Source of the DNA: VGTK01 sp046327915
GTDB taxonomy: Bacteria > Desulfobacterota > Binatia > UBA12015
DNA: 64,000 bases
Assembly (NCBI GenBank): GCA_046327915.1
Contig: JAXLXO010000021.1
Coordinates: 79,311-143,310 of the forward strand
Reading direction: 5' to 3'
In this document: positions 43,603 to 52,374 of the stretch, piece by piece
Position numbering within the stretch: position 1 is the first letter of the stretch
Layout: each line of letters opens with the position of its first letter
Notes under the pieces: generated by a model
The model's database searches: none
Seen by the model: the letters and a program-made list of their open reading frames with translations, nothing else
Told to the model about the DNA's origin: nothing
Program-made: the position numbers and the translations under genes

Positions 43603-45246
43603 ATGAGCCTACGCGGAACAGGTCAGGGTGGAACGCTGGCGCGGCTCTGGGAGACCGTCGAGGTCCTCGGCAGCGCCGGCATGCTGAATCCGTCGTTCAT
43701 GATCAACCTGCAGAAGGGGATCAAGAAGTGGGGCTCGACCCCGGCGGGCGGCTTCTGGGCATCGGCGCAGCGCCGGCCCGACGACATCGGGCTGATCGAC
43801 GAGGCCGGTCCGCCGATGACGTTCCGCGAGGTCGACCAGCAGTCGAACGCGATCGCCAACGGCCTCGCGGCGAACGGCGTCAAGACGGGCGACGGCGTCA
43901 GCCTGTTCGCGCGCAACCACCGCGGCTTCGTGCTGTCGATGGTCGCGCTCAACAAGCTCGGCGCCGACACGCTGCTGCTCAACACCGGCTTCGCGGCACC
44001 GCAGCTCGCCGAGGTCGTCTCGCGCGAGGGCTCGCAGGTCGTGCTCTACGACGAGGAGTTCGCGGCGATCGTCGAGAAGGGCGCGCCCGACAAGAAGCGC
44101 TTCGTCACCTACGGCAGCGGTCCGCTCGGCGACGCGACGATCTTCGACCTCGCCGGACGCAACTCGACCAGCGAGCCCGCGGCGCCGTCGCGCCACGGCC
44201 GCACGACGATCCTCACGTCGGGCACGACCGGCACGCCGAAGGGCGCGCAGCGCAGCGTCAAGAGCTCGAGCCTCGACACGTTCATCGGCCTCTTCGGCCG
44301 CATGCCGTTGTGCGTGGGCTACAAGACCTTCGACGCCGCACCCGCCTTCCACTCGTGGGGCGGACTGCACCTGCTGCTCGGCGCGATGCTGTCGAACACG
44401 ATCGTGATGCGCAGCCGCTTCGATCCCGAGGACACGCTGCGCACGATCCACGAGCACAAACCCGACGTGCTTGCCGTCGTTCCCGTCATGATGCAGCGGA
44501 TCCTGCAGCTGCCGCAGGACGTGATCCGCAAGTACGACTGCCGCTCGCTGAAGGTCGTCGCGGCCTCGGGATCGGCGCTGCCGGGCGAGCTGGCGCTGCG
44601 CTGGATGGATACGTTCGGCGACAACGTCTACAACTTCTACGGCTCGACCGAGGTCGCGCAGGCGTCGATCGCGATGCCCGACGAGCTGCGCGCGGTTCCC
44701 GGCACCGCCGGACGTCCGCCGCGCGGCACCATCGTCAGGATCATCGACGGCGACGGCAACGAGGTGCCGGCCGGCGTCACCGGGCGCATCTTCGTCGCCA
44801 ACGAGAACCAGTTCGAAGGCTACACCGGCGGCGGCAACAAGGAGATCGTCAAGGGCCTCATGTCGAGCGGCGACGTCGGCCACTTCGACGCGAACGGCCT
44901 GCTGTTCGTCGACGGCCGCGACGACGACATGATCATCTCGGGCGGCGAGAACGTCTTCCCGCGCGAGGTCGAGGACCTGCTCGCCGACCACCCGATGGTG
45001 CACGAGGCGGCGGTCATCGGCGTCGCGGACACGGAGTTCGGTCAGCGGCTGCAGGCGTTCGTCGTGCTGGTCGAGAAGCAGGCCTGCTCCGAGGACGACC
45101 TGAAGAAGCACGTCCGCGACCACCTCGCGCGCTACAAGGTGCCGCGCGGCATCGTCTTCCTCGACGAGCTGCCGCGGAACCCGACCGGCAAGGTCCTCAA
45201 GCGCGTTCTGAAGGAGATGATCGTCGAGGTCCGGCAGGAAGGCTGA
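43603..45246 (+). CDS. AMP-dependent acyl-CoA ligase (FadD-like), long N-terminal extension
   Basis: A 547-residue ANL-superfamily ligase. The A3 motif is TTILTSGTTGTPKGAQRSV, then YNFYGSTEVAQ, GDVGHFDANGLLFVDGRDDDMIISGGENVFPREVE and the C-terminal PRNPTGKVLKRVL with catalytic Lys. The N-terminal 60 residues (short helix MSLRGTGQGG, then LWETVEVLGSAGM) are an extension common in fatty-acid ligases of actinobacteria and proteobacteria. Acid unspecified. It is followed by a long stem-loop and is not coupled to neighbours. Confidence 0.92.
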   Translation: MSLRGTGQGGTLARLWETVEVLGSAGMLNPSFMINLQKGIKKWGSTPAGGFWASAQRRPDDIGLIDEAGPPMTFREVDQQSNAIANGLAANGVKTGDGVSLFARNHRGFVLSMVALNKLGADTLLLNTGFAAPQLAEVVSREGSQVVLYDEEFAAIVEKGAPDKKRFVTYGSGPLGDATIFDLAGRNSTSEPAAPSRHGRTTILTSGTTGTPKGAQRSVKSSSLDTFIGLFGRMPLCVGYKTFDAAPAFHSWGGLHLLLGAMLSNTIVMRSRFDPEDTLRTIHEHKPDVLAVVPVMMQRILQLPQDVIRKYDCRSLKVVAASGSALPGELALRWMDTFGDNVYNFYGSTEVAQASIAMPDELRAVPGTAGRPPRGTIVRIIDGDGNEVPAGVTGRIFVANENQFEGYTGGGNKEIVKGLMSSGDVGHFDANGLLFVDGRDDDMIISGGENVFPREVEDLLADHPMVHEAAVIGVADTEFGQRLQAFVVLVEKQACSEDDLKKHVRDHLARYKVPRGIVFLDELPRNPTGKVLKRVLKEMIVEVRQEG

Positions 45247-45266
45247 GCTTCGCGACACCGACCGGT

Positions 45267-45314
45267 GGACCTCGGCTCCGGACCGTTCGCGCGACGGTCC
45301 GGACGCCGAGGTCC
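45267..45314 (+). terminator. 20-bp stem-loop with one bulge
   Basis: GGACCTCGGC-TCCGGACCGT pairs with ACGGTCCGGA-CGCCGAGGTCC around TCGCGCG, with one bulged G. It lies 20 bases after the ligase stop. Very stable, no U-tract. Confidence 0.75.
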
Positions 45315-45388
45315 GGAGCGGTTGAGCGTTGGAGTGCTCCGTGGGATGGGACGCTGCGGCAAAGCGCCGCACCCCCAGGAGACCGACC

Positions 45389-47311
45389 ATGATCCGCTCG
45401 CGCGTCCCGTTTCCCACTCTTCTCGCAGCGCTCGCCGCGGCCACCGTGCTCGCGGCCTGCAGCAGCGGCGGTGGCGGAGGCGGCGGCGATCCGACCGAGC
45501 CCGGCAACCCGTCGTGCGCCGAGGGCACCGAGTCGTACGACAGCACCTTCGCCGGCATCCAGACGAAGATCTTCGAGCGCCACGGCTGCACGCAGGACGC
45601 CTGTCACGGCAGCGCGAAGTCGGGCGGCCTCGACCTCACGCCGGCCAACGCGTTCGCGAGCATCTACGGCGTCCGCGCGACGTCGAGCGCGCTGAGCCGC
45701 ATCGAGCCGGGTGACGAGGAGCGCAGCTTCCTGTGGCTCAAGCTCGCGGCGGCGACGCGGCCCGGTCAATACCAGATCGCCGGCTCGCCGATGCCGAGCG
45801 GCCAGGCGCCGCTCAGCGAGGACGAGCTCGAGCTGATGCGCCTGTGGATCTACGCCGGCGCGCCCGAGACCGGCGTGGTCAACGGCAGCGAGAAGCTGCT
45901 CGGCGCCTGCCTGCCCGAGCCGAAGCCGCTCGAGATCGAGCCGCTCGTCGCACCGTCGCCGGGCGCGGGCTTCCAGCTCACGATGCCCGAGTGGGACCTG
46001 AAGGCGCAGACCGAGTACGAAGGCTGCATGGCGGTCTACTACGACGTGACCGACCAGGTGCCCGCCGAGTTCCGCGACCCGAGCGGCACGATGTTCCGCT
46101 TCGGCGCGACCGAGGTTCGCCAGGACCCGCAGTCGCACCACGTTTTCCTCTACTACCCCGAGGCGAACTTCCGTCCCGAGGGTGTCGACGTCTACGCGCC
46201 GGAGTTCGGGCAGTGGACCTGCCGCGGCGGCAGCGCCGCGGGCAACGCGTGCGACCCGAAGGCGTCCGACGCGTGCACGTCGGGCGGCGGCGTCTGCGCG
46301 AGCGAGCTCAAGAAGAGCCTCGGCTGCATCGGCTACGGTCCGCGCAGCGCGGGCAACACCGTGCTGATCGGCGGTGCCGGACAGCCCGTGTACCGCACCG
46401 ACTACCTGCCCGGCGTGTTCGCGCAGCTGCCGATGAAGGGCGTCATCTACTGGAACAGCCACGCCTTCAACCTGACGAAGACCGACGGCGTGATGCACGT
46501 CAAGCAGAACTACGAGTTCGCGCGCGAGCAGCGCTACACGATCACCCCGATCACCGACTTCTCGGCGATCTTCCGTCCCAACGCGCCGCCGTACACGCGC
46601 GAGAGCTACTGCAACGACCACGTGCTGCCGCGCGGCGCGCGTCTCTTCAACCTGACGACGCACACCCACAAGCGCGGCAAGCGCACCTGGATCACGCTGC
46701 CCGACGGCAGCCAGGTCTACGAGAACTTCTCCTACACCGACCCGGTGCAGGGCCGCTGGGATCCGCCGCTCGCCTTCGACTCGCCCGATCCGGCGGAGCG
46801 CACGCTGCGCTACTGCGGCACGTACGAGAACGGGCTCGGCGAGGGCGACGCGCCCGATCCGTCGCAGGTGACGCGCCTGTCGCGCGTGAGCGTGACCGCG
46901 GCCGGGCAGGTCGGCGGCACGTGCAAGCCGGTCGCGTGCACGGCGGGACGCGTCGGTGCGGCGTGCAGCGGCGCCGACGACGACGCGACCTGCGACTCGT
47001 CGCCCGGTGCCGGCGACGGCGAGTGCGACGCGTGCCCGATCACCGGCGGCGAGAGCACCGAGAACGAGATGTTCAACCTGTTCGGGCTCTACTACGTCGA
47101 CCCGACGGTCGCGGCGCAGGACGCGGCGGCGGGTGTGGCGAGCGCGGAGCAGGCGGATGCGCTGAACGTGGACGCGCGCGGCCGCTCGCTGTCGACGTCG
47201 GTGGTGGTGCCTGCGGGCGGCGCGTGCGCGATGGCGCGTCCCGGAATCGGCGGCGCGAAGCAGATCGGCGTCGTGCCCGCGGCGGACGGTCGCGCGGGCC
47301 ACGTCGAGTGA
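45389..47311 (+). CDS. Lipoprotein with CX4CH cytochrome-like domain and copper type II monooxygenase-like domains
   Basis: A 640-residue lipoprotein (AGGAG site; lipobox LAAC, Cys24; Gly-rich tether). Residues 55-150 look like a cytochrome c domain of planctomycete type: C67TQDACH73 is a CX4CH motif, and SPMPSGQAPLS (Met136) would be the distal ligand, then LWIYAGAPE. The rest recalls copper type II monooxygenases: HHVFLYY (His-His), and HTHKRGKRTWI like the HxHxxG copper site. Long disulfide-rich loops follow. It may oxidise a substrate outside the inner membrane using electrons from the haem domain. The CX4CH spacing is not the usual CX2CH, and the domain call is from motifs, not alignment. 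Confidence 0.68.
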   Translation: MIRSRVPFPTLLAALAAATVLAACSSGGGGGGGDPTEPGNPSCAEGTESYDSTFAGIQTKIFERHGCTQDACHGSAKSGGLDLTPANAFASIYGVRATSSALSRIEPGDEERSFLWLKLAAATRPGQYQIAGSPMPSGQAPLSEDELELMRLWIYAGAPETGVVNGSEKLLGACLPEPKPLEIEPLVAPSPGAGFQLTMPEWDLKAQTEYEGCMAVYYDVTDQVPAEFRDPSGTMFRFGATEVRQDPQSHHVFLYYPEANFRPEGVDVYAPEFGQWTCRGGSAAGNACDPKASDACTSGGGVCASELKKSLGCIGYGPRSAGNTVLIGGAGQPVYRTDYLPGVFAQLPMKGVIYWNSHAFNLTKTDGVMHVKQNYEFAREQRYTITPITDFSAIFRPNAPPYTRESYCNDHVLPRGARLFNLTTHTHKRGKRTWITLPDGSQVYENFSYTDPVQGRWDPPLAFDSPDPAERTLRYCGTYENGLGEGDAPDPSQVTRLSRVSVTAAGQVGGTCKPVACTAGRVGAACSGADDDATCDSSPGAGDGECDACPITGGESTENEMFNLFGLYYVDPTVAAQDAAAGVASAEQADALNVDARGRSLSTSVVVPAGGACAMARPGIGGAKQIGVVPAADGRAGHVE

Positions 47312-47359
47312 TCCGCGCGCGGAGCGCGCGGCCGACCAACGGGAGCGCGGGGAGTGGGG

Positions 47360-47384
47360 CCCCGACGGGCTTCGCCCGTTGGGG
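47360..47384. terminator. Stem-loop with one G-T pair
   Basis: CCCCGACGGGC and GCCCGTTGGGG pair around TTC. With a neighbouring GGGGTC/GACCCC (47388-47403) it forms a double stem between convergent genes. Confidence 0.65.
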
Positions 47385-47411
47385 CGAGGGGTCGCGTGAC
47401 CCCTCGGAGAG

Positions 47412-48332
47412 CTAACGCGCGTAGCCCGCGTACGACTCCTTCAGCACCGCGTGGTTGAGCAGCATCTCCGCGACTCGACGCGTGCCGGCTGAGTCGAAGA
47501 TGCGCGTGCGCGTCCAGTACGACTCGGTGCGCTTGCTCTCCGACAGCGCGACGATCTCGCGGCGCAGCACGTAGTCCTCGCCGACGAAGAGCGGGCCGTC
47601 GATGAGCCGGATCTCCTGATCCGCGAACAGACCGACCACCGGGCCCTTCACGGGAAACTTCGCCTGGTGACCCGTGTACTCCGCGAGAACGCTGATCATC
47701 TCCATCGGGATGATCGCGCGTCCCCACGGTGACGCGGACGCGTCGCGGTCGTACCAGGGCGACGGCTCGGTGATCTTCGCGAGCTTCTGCGCGAGCGAGA
47801 ACGGGTAGAGCGCACCCATGTTCTGCTCCATGTCCATGCGTACGCGCTCGTCGGCGGCGCCGAACAGACCGACGCGCAGGTCGGCGAGGATGACGAGCTT
47901 CTGCGGCGTGCGCAGCTTCGCGACGCGCTCGTCGAGCAGCGACGGTACCGTCTGCGGACCGATGCTCGCGCTCGCTTCCAGCACCGGCGTGCCGTCGGCC
48001 TTCTCCGCCCAGGCGCGCGTGCGCGTCGCACCCGGCGCCGGGATCTCGACGAAGGCGCGCACCGCTTCCCCCTCGACCACCATGTTCTGGTAGTGCGCCG
48101 ACAGGCAACCGCGCTCGAACCATTCGCGGCCCCAGAGCTGCGCGAGAAGCGGCGCGAACTGGCTGAAGTGCGTCGGGCCCTCGATCGGTCCCGCGCGGAA
48201 GCCGAGCTTCTCGGCGATCGAGTCGTCGTGGATCGAGCCGTGCCCGCCGTACTCCTGCTCCGCGAGCATCTGGTGCGGGTGGCGGAGCGGTCCGTAGAGA
48301 ACGAGCGGCGTGTCGAATGCGCGCGTGGTCAT
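47412..48332 (-). CDS. Hot-dog fold (MaoC/thioesterase-like) protein
   Basis: A 306-residue protein with two hot-dog-like halves. The first has FRAGPIEGPTHFSQFAPLLAQLWG, a pattern similar to MaoC-like hydratases, and YQNMVVEGEAVRAFVEI; the second has VGLFADQEIRLIDGPLFVGEDYVLRRE. No clear active-site Asp/His of a hydratase is visible, so thioesterase or dehydratase activity is uncertain. The gene is convergent with the copper-monooxygenase lipoprotein. The ATG at 48332 was chosen; a GTG lies five codons upstream. Confidence 0.68.
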   Translation of the reverse strand: MTTRAFDTPLVLYGPLRHPHQMLAEQEYGGHGSIHDDSIAEKLGFRAGPIEGPTHFSQFAPLLAQLWGREWFERGCLSAHYQNMVVEGEAVRAFVEIPAPGATRTRAWAEKADGTPVLEASASIGPQTVPSLLDERVAKLRTPQKLVILADLRVGLFGAADERVRMDMEQNMGALYPFSLAQKLAKITEPSPWYDRDASASPWGRAIIPMEMISVLAEYTGHQAKFPVKGPVVGLFADQEIRLIDGPLFVGEDYVLRREIVALSESKRTESYWTRTRIFDSAGTRRVAEMLLNHAVLKESYAGYAR

Positions 48333-48375
48333 GCGAGAGCGTTGCACGATCCCGCGCCACGGGTGAAGAGGAACG

Positions 48376-48978
48376 ATGCCACTTCACGTCATCGGCGCCG
48401 GACTCGGGCGCACCGGAACCCTGTCCCTCAAGCTCGCGCTCGAGCAGATCGGCTTGGGCCCCTGCTACCACATGATGGAGGTGCGCTCGGCGCCCGAGCG
48501 CCTCGAGCACTGGAACCGCCTCGCCGCCGGCGAGAAGGTCGACTGGGAGGAGGTCTTCGCGGGCTTCCGGTCCACCGTCGACTGGCCCGCGTGCAATTAC
48601 TGGCGCGAGCTGATGGCGCGCTATCCCGACGCGAAGGTGATCCTCAGCCTGCGCGATCCCGAGAGCTGGTGGCGCTCGACGCAGTCCACGATCTTCAGCG
48701 ACCACGTGCAGGACGGCGCGCCGCCGTCCATCCGCAGGATCCTGAAGGACGTCGTCGACGAGGACCTGCACGACCGCGATGCGTGCGTCGCCGCGTTCGA
48801 GCGTCACAACGCGTCGGTGCGCGCGGGCGTGCCCGCGGAGAAGCTGCTGGTGTTCGACGCGAAGCAGGGCTGGGGTCCGCTGTGCGCGTTCCTCGGCGTG
48901 CCCGTTCCGGACGCGCCGTTCCCGAGCGTCAATACCACCGACGAGTTCCGCAAGATGGTCGGGATCGACGCGGGGTGA
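48376..48978 (+). CDS. Sulfotransferase-family protein (small)
   Basis: A 200-residue protein of the PF17784-like sulfotransferase family. GLGRTGTLSLKLALEQ at residues 9-24 is the PAPS-binding 5'-phosphosulfate loop and LSLRDPESWWRST is the 3'-phosphate part. Substrate unknown. The next gene starts inside its stop (GTGA), so they are probably co-translated. Confidence 0.85.
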   Translation: MPLHVIGAGLGRTGTLSLKLALEQIGLGPCYHMMEVRSAPERLEHWNRLAAGEKVDWEEVFAGFRSTVDWPACNYWRELMARYPDAKVILSLRDPESWWRSTQSTIFSDHVQDGAPPSIRRILKDVVDEDLHDRDACVAAFERHNASVRAGVPAEKLLVFDAKQGWGPLCAFLGVPVPDAPFPSVNTTDEFRKMVGIDAG

Positions 48979-49730
48979 CCCTGCACCTGCCGACCGGCGT
49001 GGGCGACCTCGTCGACGTGCTCGCGGGCCTGCGTGGCGCGGTCGCGGTCGTCCTCGGCGGCTCGCGCGCCAGCGGCGCGCACGACGCGGCGTCGGACTGG
49101 GATCTGGGGCTCTACTACCGCGGCACGATCGATCTCGACCCGCTCGCGTCGTACGGCGTCGTGCACCCGCCGGGATCGTGGGGGCGCCTCATGAACGGCG
49201 GCGCGTGGCTGCACGTCGGCGACGCAAAGGTCGACGTTCTGCTGCGCGACCTCGACGCGGTCGAGCACTGGAGCGCGTGCGCGGCGCGCGGCGAGTTCGA
49301 GATCGACGCACTGCTCGGATACCTCGCGGGCGCGCCGACGTATCTGCTCGCGGCGGAGCTCGCGTCGTGTCGCGTGCTGCTCGGCGCGATGCCATCCGCC
49401 GATCCGCTTCCGGAGCGTCTCGCCGCGGCGGCGCCTGCGAAGTGGCGCTTCTGCCGATCGTTCAGCCTCGACTACGCGCGCATGCACGCGCGTCGCGGAG
49501 ACGTCGTCGGCACGCTCGGTCAAGCAACGAAGGCCGCGCTCGAGGAGGCCCATGCCGTGCTTTGCGAGCGTCGCGAGTGGACGTGCAACGAGAAGGGGCT
49601 GCTCGGGAAGGCCGGGCTCGCCCGCCTGCGCGAGCGCTTCCTGGAGAAGCCCGCGGACCTCGTGCGCTGGGTGGATGACGTAGCGGCGGAGCTCGGCGTG
49701 TCCGGGGACGAGGCGCGTCCGTGGCGGTGA
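48975..49730 (+). CDS. Nucleotidyltransferase-domain protein
   Basis: A 251-residue protein. The N-terminal GGSRASGAHDAASDWDLGLY is the GS-x-DxD-like minimal nucleotidyltransferase motif. The C-terminal half is helical with HARRGDVVGTLGQATKAALEEAHAV, as in aminoglycoside-type or MNT/DUF4037-like proteins. It might attach an NMP to a drug or a protein, or be part of an antitoxin-like module; no HEPN toxin is visible. GTG start overlapping the sulfotransferase stop. Confidence 0.8.
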   Translation: MTLHLPTGVGDLVDVLAGLRGAVAVVLGGSRASGAHDAASDWDLGLYYRGTIDLDPLASYGVVHPPGSWGRLMNGGAWLHVGDAKVDVLLRDLDAVEHWSACAARGEFEIDALLGYLAGAPTYLLAAELASCRVLLGAMPSADPLPERLAAAAPAKWRFCRSFSLDYARMHARRGDVVGTLGQATKAALEEAHAVLCERREWTCNEKGLLGKAGLARLRERFLEKPADLVRWVDDVAAELGVSGDEARPWR

Positions 49731-49781
49731 GCCGAGGCGACGTGGAGGTCGCCGGTCGGGGAGTGTTGAGCAGGAGGCAGA

Positions 49782-50183
49782 ATGCCCGTCGTGCGAGGAC
49801 TCATCCGCAAGCGAAGGAGGCTGGCCGCCGCTGTCGCGATCGTGCTGGCGTGGTGGTGGTCGTCGTCGATTCACGGCTACCTCGACGCCGCTCTCGACGT
49901 GGCCCGGGGGCACTTCGAGGTGCAGAGCACCGGGCTCCCGGCGCGCTGGCGCCCGGAATACGCTCGCCTGCTGCGCGCGCGGCACGGCATCGAGCTGCGC
50001 GTGGTCGCGGGTTGTGTCGTGAGCGACGCGCTGACGGCATATGTGAGAGCCTACGACACCCTCGCCGTGGCGGCCGCCAAGTACGAGTTCGGTCGCGACG
50101 TGTTCGCGGAGTGTGACGCCGACGCCCGCAAGCATTGGGAGAGGCGCCGGGCCGCGATCGCGCGGACGAGCGAAGGCCGGTGA
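49782..50183 (+). CDS. Small membrane-anchored protein of unknown function
   Basis: A 133-residue protein: RKRRR then one hydrophobic segment (LAAAVAIVLAWWW) gives a signal anchor, with the rest probably periplasmic. Residues 30-133 form charged amphipathic helices with two Cys (VVAGCVVSD, FAECDAD). I know no family. Positioned between the nucleotidyltransferase and VOC genes. Confidence 0.6.
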   Translation: MPVVRGLIRKRRRLAAAVAIVLAWWWSSSIHGYLDAALDVARGHFEVQSTGLPARWRPEYARLLRARHGIELRVVAGCVVSDALTAYVRAYDTLAVAAAKYEFGRDVFAECDADARKHWERRRAAIARTSEGR

Positions 50184-50267
50184 GGGATGCGGTGTCGCTC
50201 GCGCGGCCACGGCCGGGTTGCGTCGGCTCGTCGCGCGTGGCTCCGCTGCGTGAGGAGGCTCCCTGCC

Positions 50268-50630
50268 ATGCCCATCGTCGGGATTGATCACGTGCAGCTC
50301 GCCATGCCCGAGGGCTGCGAGGATGCGGCGCGCCGCTTCTATGCGGGCCTGCTCGGTCTCCCGGAGACGCCGAAGCCGGAGCCGCTGGCCGCGCGCGGTG
50401 GCGCGTGGTTCGAGCTCGGCGCCGTCAAGCTGCACCTCGGCGTCGAGTCGGACTTCCGGCCCGCGCGCAAGGCCCACCCCGCGCTGGTCGTGCACGACCT
50501 GCGCGCGCTGGTCGCTCATCTGCGCGGGGCCGGGGTCGAGGTCACGGACGACACGCAGCTGAGCCACTACCGTGTCTTCGTCGCCGACCCGTTCGGCAAC
50601 CGCATCGAGCTCATGGAGCCGGCGGCGTGA
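50268..50630 (+). CDS. VOC/glyoxalase-family protein
   Basis: A 120-residue VOC protein (ATG after GAGGAGG). IDHVQLAMP, the FYAGLLGLPET helix, LHLGVESDFR and YRVFVADPFGNRIELME supply the two beta-alpha-beta-beta-beta modules and the metal-ligand positions (His8, His57-like and Glu117). Uncharacterised members handle glyoxal-type or aromatic substrates. Its stop overlaps the start of a GFA gene, a gene order seen again at 56313-57186. Confidence 0.85.
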   Translation: MPIVGIDHVQLAMPEGCEDAARRFYAGLLGLPETPKPEPLAARGGAWFELGAVKLHLGVESDFRPARKAHPALVVHDLRALVAHLRGAGVEVTDDTQLSHYRVFVADPFGNRIELMEPAA

Positions 50631-51055
50631 GCACGCCCGGCGTCGTTCGGGGAGGCTGCTTCTGCGGCCGCGTGCGCTACCGTGTCGACGCGCCGCTGCA
50701 CTCGGCGCGCTGCTGTCACTGCTCACGCTGCCGCAAGGCGTTCAGCGGCACGGGCTCGGCGTACGCCGAGGTCGTCCCCGGGGCCTTCGCGTGGGAGAGC
50801 GGCCACGACGAGCTGACGAGCTACGAGTCCGCTGCTGGCTGGGGCCTGTCGTTCTGTCGCACCTGTGGAACCACGCTCTGCGGCACGCACGAAGGGCGGG
50901 TGCACGGCGTCACGCTCGGCAGCGTCGACGGCGACCCCGGAGTCGAGATCACGATGCACATCTTCGTCGGCTCACGCGCACCATGGGACCATATCGGCGG
51001 TGACGCACCGCAGTTCGACGAGCTCCCGCCGGGGGCCTCGCCGCTGGGAGGATGA
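50627..51055 (+). CDS. GFA-family (glutathione-dependent formaldehyde-activating-like) zinc protein
   Basis: A 142-residue CENP-V/GFA protein. Zinc-site cysteines: CFC (near residue 11), CHCSRC (29-34) and FCRTC (about 78). The sequence continues CGTTLCG and ends with a typical DHIGGDAPQFDELPPGA. Related proteins bind glutathione or assist S-hydroxymethylglutathione formation; many are now seen as general zinc-binding detox proteins. GTG start overlaps the VOC stop by four bases. Confidence 0.88.
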   Translation: MSTPGVVRGGCFCGRVRYRVDAPLHSARCCHCSRCRKAFSGTGSAYAEVVPGAFAWESGHDELTSYESAAGWGLSFCRTCGTTLCGTHEGRVHGVTLGSVDGDPGVEITMHIFVGSRAPWDHIGGDAPQFDELPPGASPLGG

Positions 51056-51056
51056 G

Positions 51057-51791
51057 ATGACCGACGTCACCGAAGTCGCACCGGACCTGTTCCGCCTCTG
51101 CACCTGGATCCCCGAGGCGAACCTCCAGTTCTGCCAGTTCCTCGTTCGCGACGACGAGCCGCTGCTCTACCACACGGGCATGAAGGGCCTGTTCCCGCTG
51201 GTACGTGACGCGGTCGCGAAGGTGCTCGACCCGAAGACGGTTCGCTGGATCGGCTTCAGCCACTTCGAGGACGACGAGTGCGGCTCGCTGCGCGAGTGGC
51301 AGGAGCTGGCGCCGCAGGCGACGCCGATCTGCAGCTTCGTCGGAAAGGTCGTGAGCGTCGACGGCTACGCGGCGCTGCGTCCCGCGCGGCCGATGGAAGA
51401 CGGCGAGGTCCTGCAGACCGGCCGGCATCGCTTCCGCTTCCTGCGCACGCCGCACCTGCCGCACTGCTGGGAGGCCGGGCTGCTCTTCGAGGAGACGCAG
51501 CGCACGCTGTTCTGCTCCGACCTCGTGCACCAGGGCGGTGAGCACGAGGCCGTGACGTCGTCGGACGTCACGGGACGCGTCAAGCAGACGCTGCTCGAGT
51601 ACGAGGCCGGTCCGTTCGCGAGCTACGTCCCGTGGACGGCGAAGACGCGTCCCATGCTCGAGCGCCTCGCGGCGCTGGAGCCGAAGACGCTCGCGATCAT
51701 GCACGGCTCGACGGTCACGGGCGACGGCGCGCGCACGCTGCGCGATGTCGCGAGCGTGATGGAGGAGGTTCTCGGCGGCGGCGCGCGTTGA
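51057..51791 (+). CDS. Metallo-beta-lactamase-fold di-iron (ODP-type) protein
   Basis: A 244-residue protein related to the lactamase half of flavodiiron proteins. Metal ligands: HFEDDE (H-x-E-x-D pattern, about residue 72), TPHLPHCWE, LFCSDLVHQGG and IMHGST. It lacks a flavodoxin domain, so electrons must come from a separate partner. Members bind O2 or NO, or act as sensors. It sits 1 base after the GFA stop and overlaps the next lipoprotein start by one base (TGATG). A TetR or redox partner is not adjacent. Confidence 0.85.
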   Translation: MTDVTEVAPDLFRLCTWIPEANLQFCQFLVRDDEPLLYHTGMKGLFPLVRDAVAKVLDPKTVRWIGFSHFEDDECGSLREWQELAPQATPICSFVGKVVSVDGYAALRPARPMEDGEVLQTGRHRFRFLRTPHLPHCWEAGLLFEETQRTLFCSDLVHQGGEHEAVTSSDVTGRVKQTLLEYEAGPFASYVPWTAKTRPMLERLAALEPKTLAIMHGSTVTGDGARTLRDVASVMEEVLGGGAR

Positions 51792-52360
51792 TGCGTGCCG
51801 AGCTGCGTGCCCTCGGCCTTGCGGCGTGCGTCGTCGTCGCGTCGTGCGCGAGCACGACGGTGACCGTGACGCCGTCGCCGCAGGCGCCGGTGTGCGATGC
51901 GCGCGCGTCGGCGCTCGTGCTGTGGGCGCCCGAGTGGCGCGCGGACCAGAAGGACGTGCCGGATCGCGAGGCGGCTGCGGCGTCCGGCCTGGACGAATTC
52001 TTCCGCCGCTCCGGCTGCTTCGCGCGCACCGAGCTGCGCCGGGTGCAGGACGTCGCGCCGTCGGCGATTGCGGCGCAGGTCGCCGATGCGCGCGGCGGAG
52101 CGTTCGACGTCGTCGTCGCGATCGCCGTGCGCGAGCTCGGACCCGTGGTGAGGGTGCTCGCGTCACCCGCGCTGGTGGACGGCGGCACGGAGGTCGTGCT
52201 GCAGGTGTCGTCGTGGGTGCCGCCGGATGCCGCGGAGCCGCGCGTTTTCACGGTGCGGTGGCAGAACGGCGGACCCGGCGTCGTGAAGGGCGTCGAGTCG
52301 CTGCCGCACGACATGCAGGAGGCGCTCGCGGCGGGCCTGCTGCGCCGACCGGACGCCTAG
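51791..52360 (+). CDS. Lipoprotein of unknown function
   Basis: A 189-residue exported protein. MRAELRALGLAACVVVASCAST has a lipobox (VASC, Cys19). The mature part is compact alpha/beta, beginning SALVLWAPEWRADQ and containing a VVVAIAVRELGPVVRV strand, similar in length and feel to periplasmic GNA1162- or LpoB-type lipoproteins. No catalytic motif. Translationally coupled to the ODP-type gene, but a functional link is unclear. Confidence 0.7.
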   Translation: MRAELRALGLAACVVVASCASTTVTVTPSPQAPVCDARASALVLWAPEWRADQKDVPDREAAAASGLDEFFRRSGCFARTELRRVQDVAPSAIAAQVADARGGAFDVVVAIAVRELGPVVRVLASPALVDGGTEVVLQVSSWVPPDAAEPRVFTVRWQNGGPGVVKGVESLPHDMQEALAAGLLRRPDA

Positions 52361-52374
52361 AGGAGGAGCCGGCC

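Noticed and set aside
48975..49730. A toxin-antitoxin pair based on the nucleotidyltransferase
   Set aside because: No HEPN or small toxin gene is next to it; its partner is a sulfotransferase sharing a GTGA overlap.
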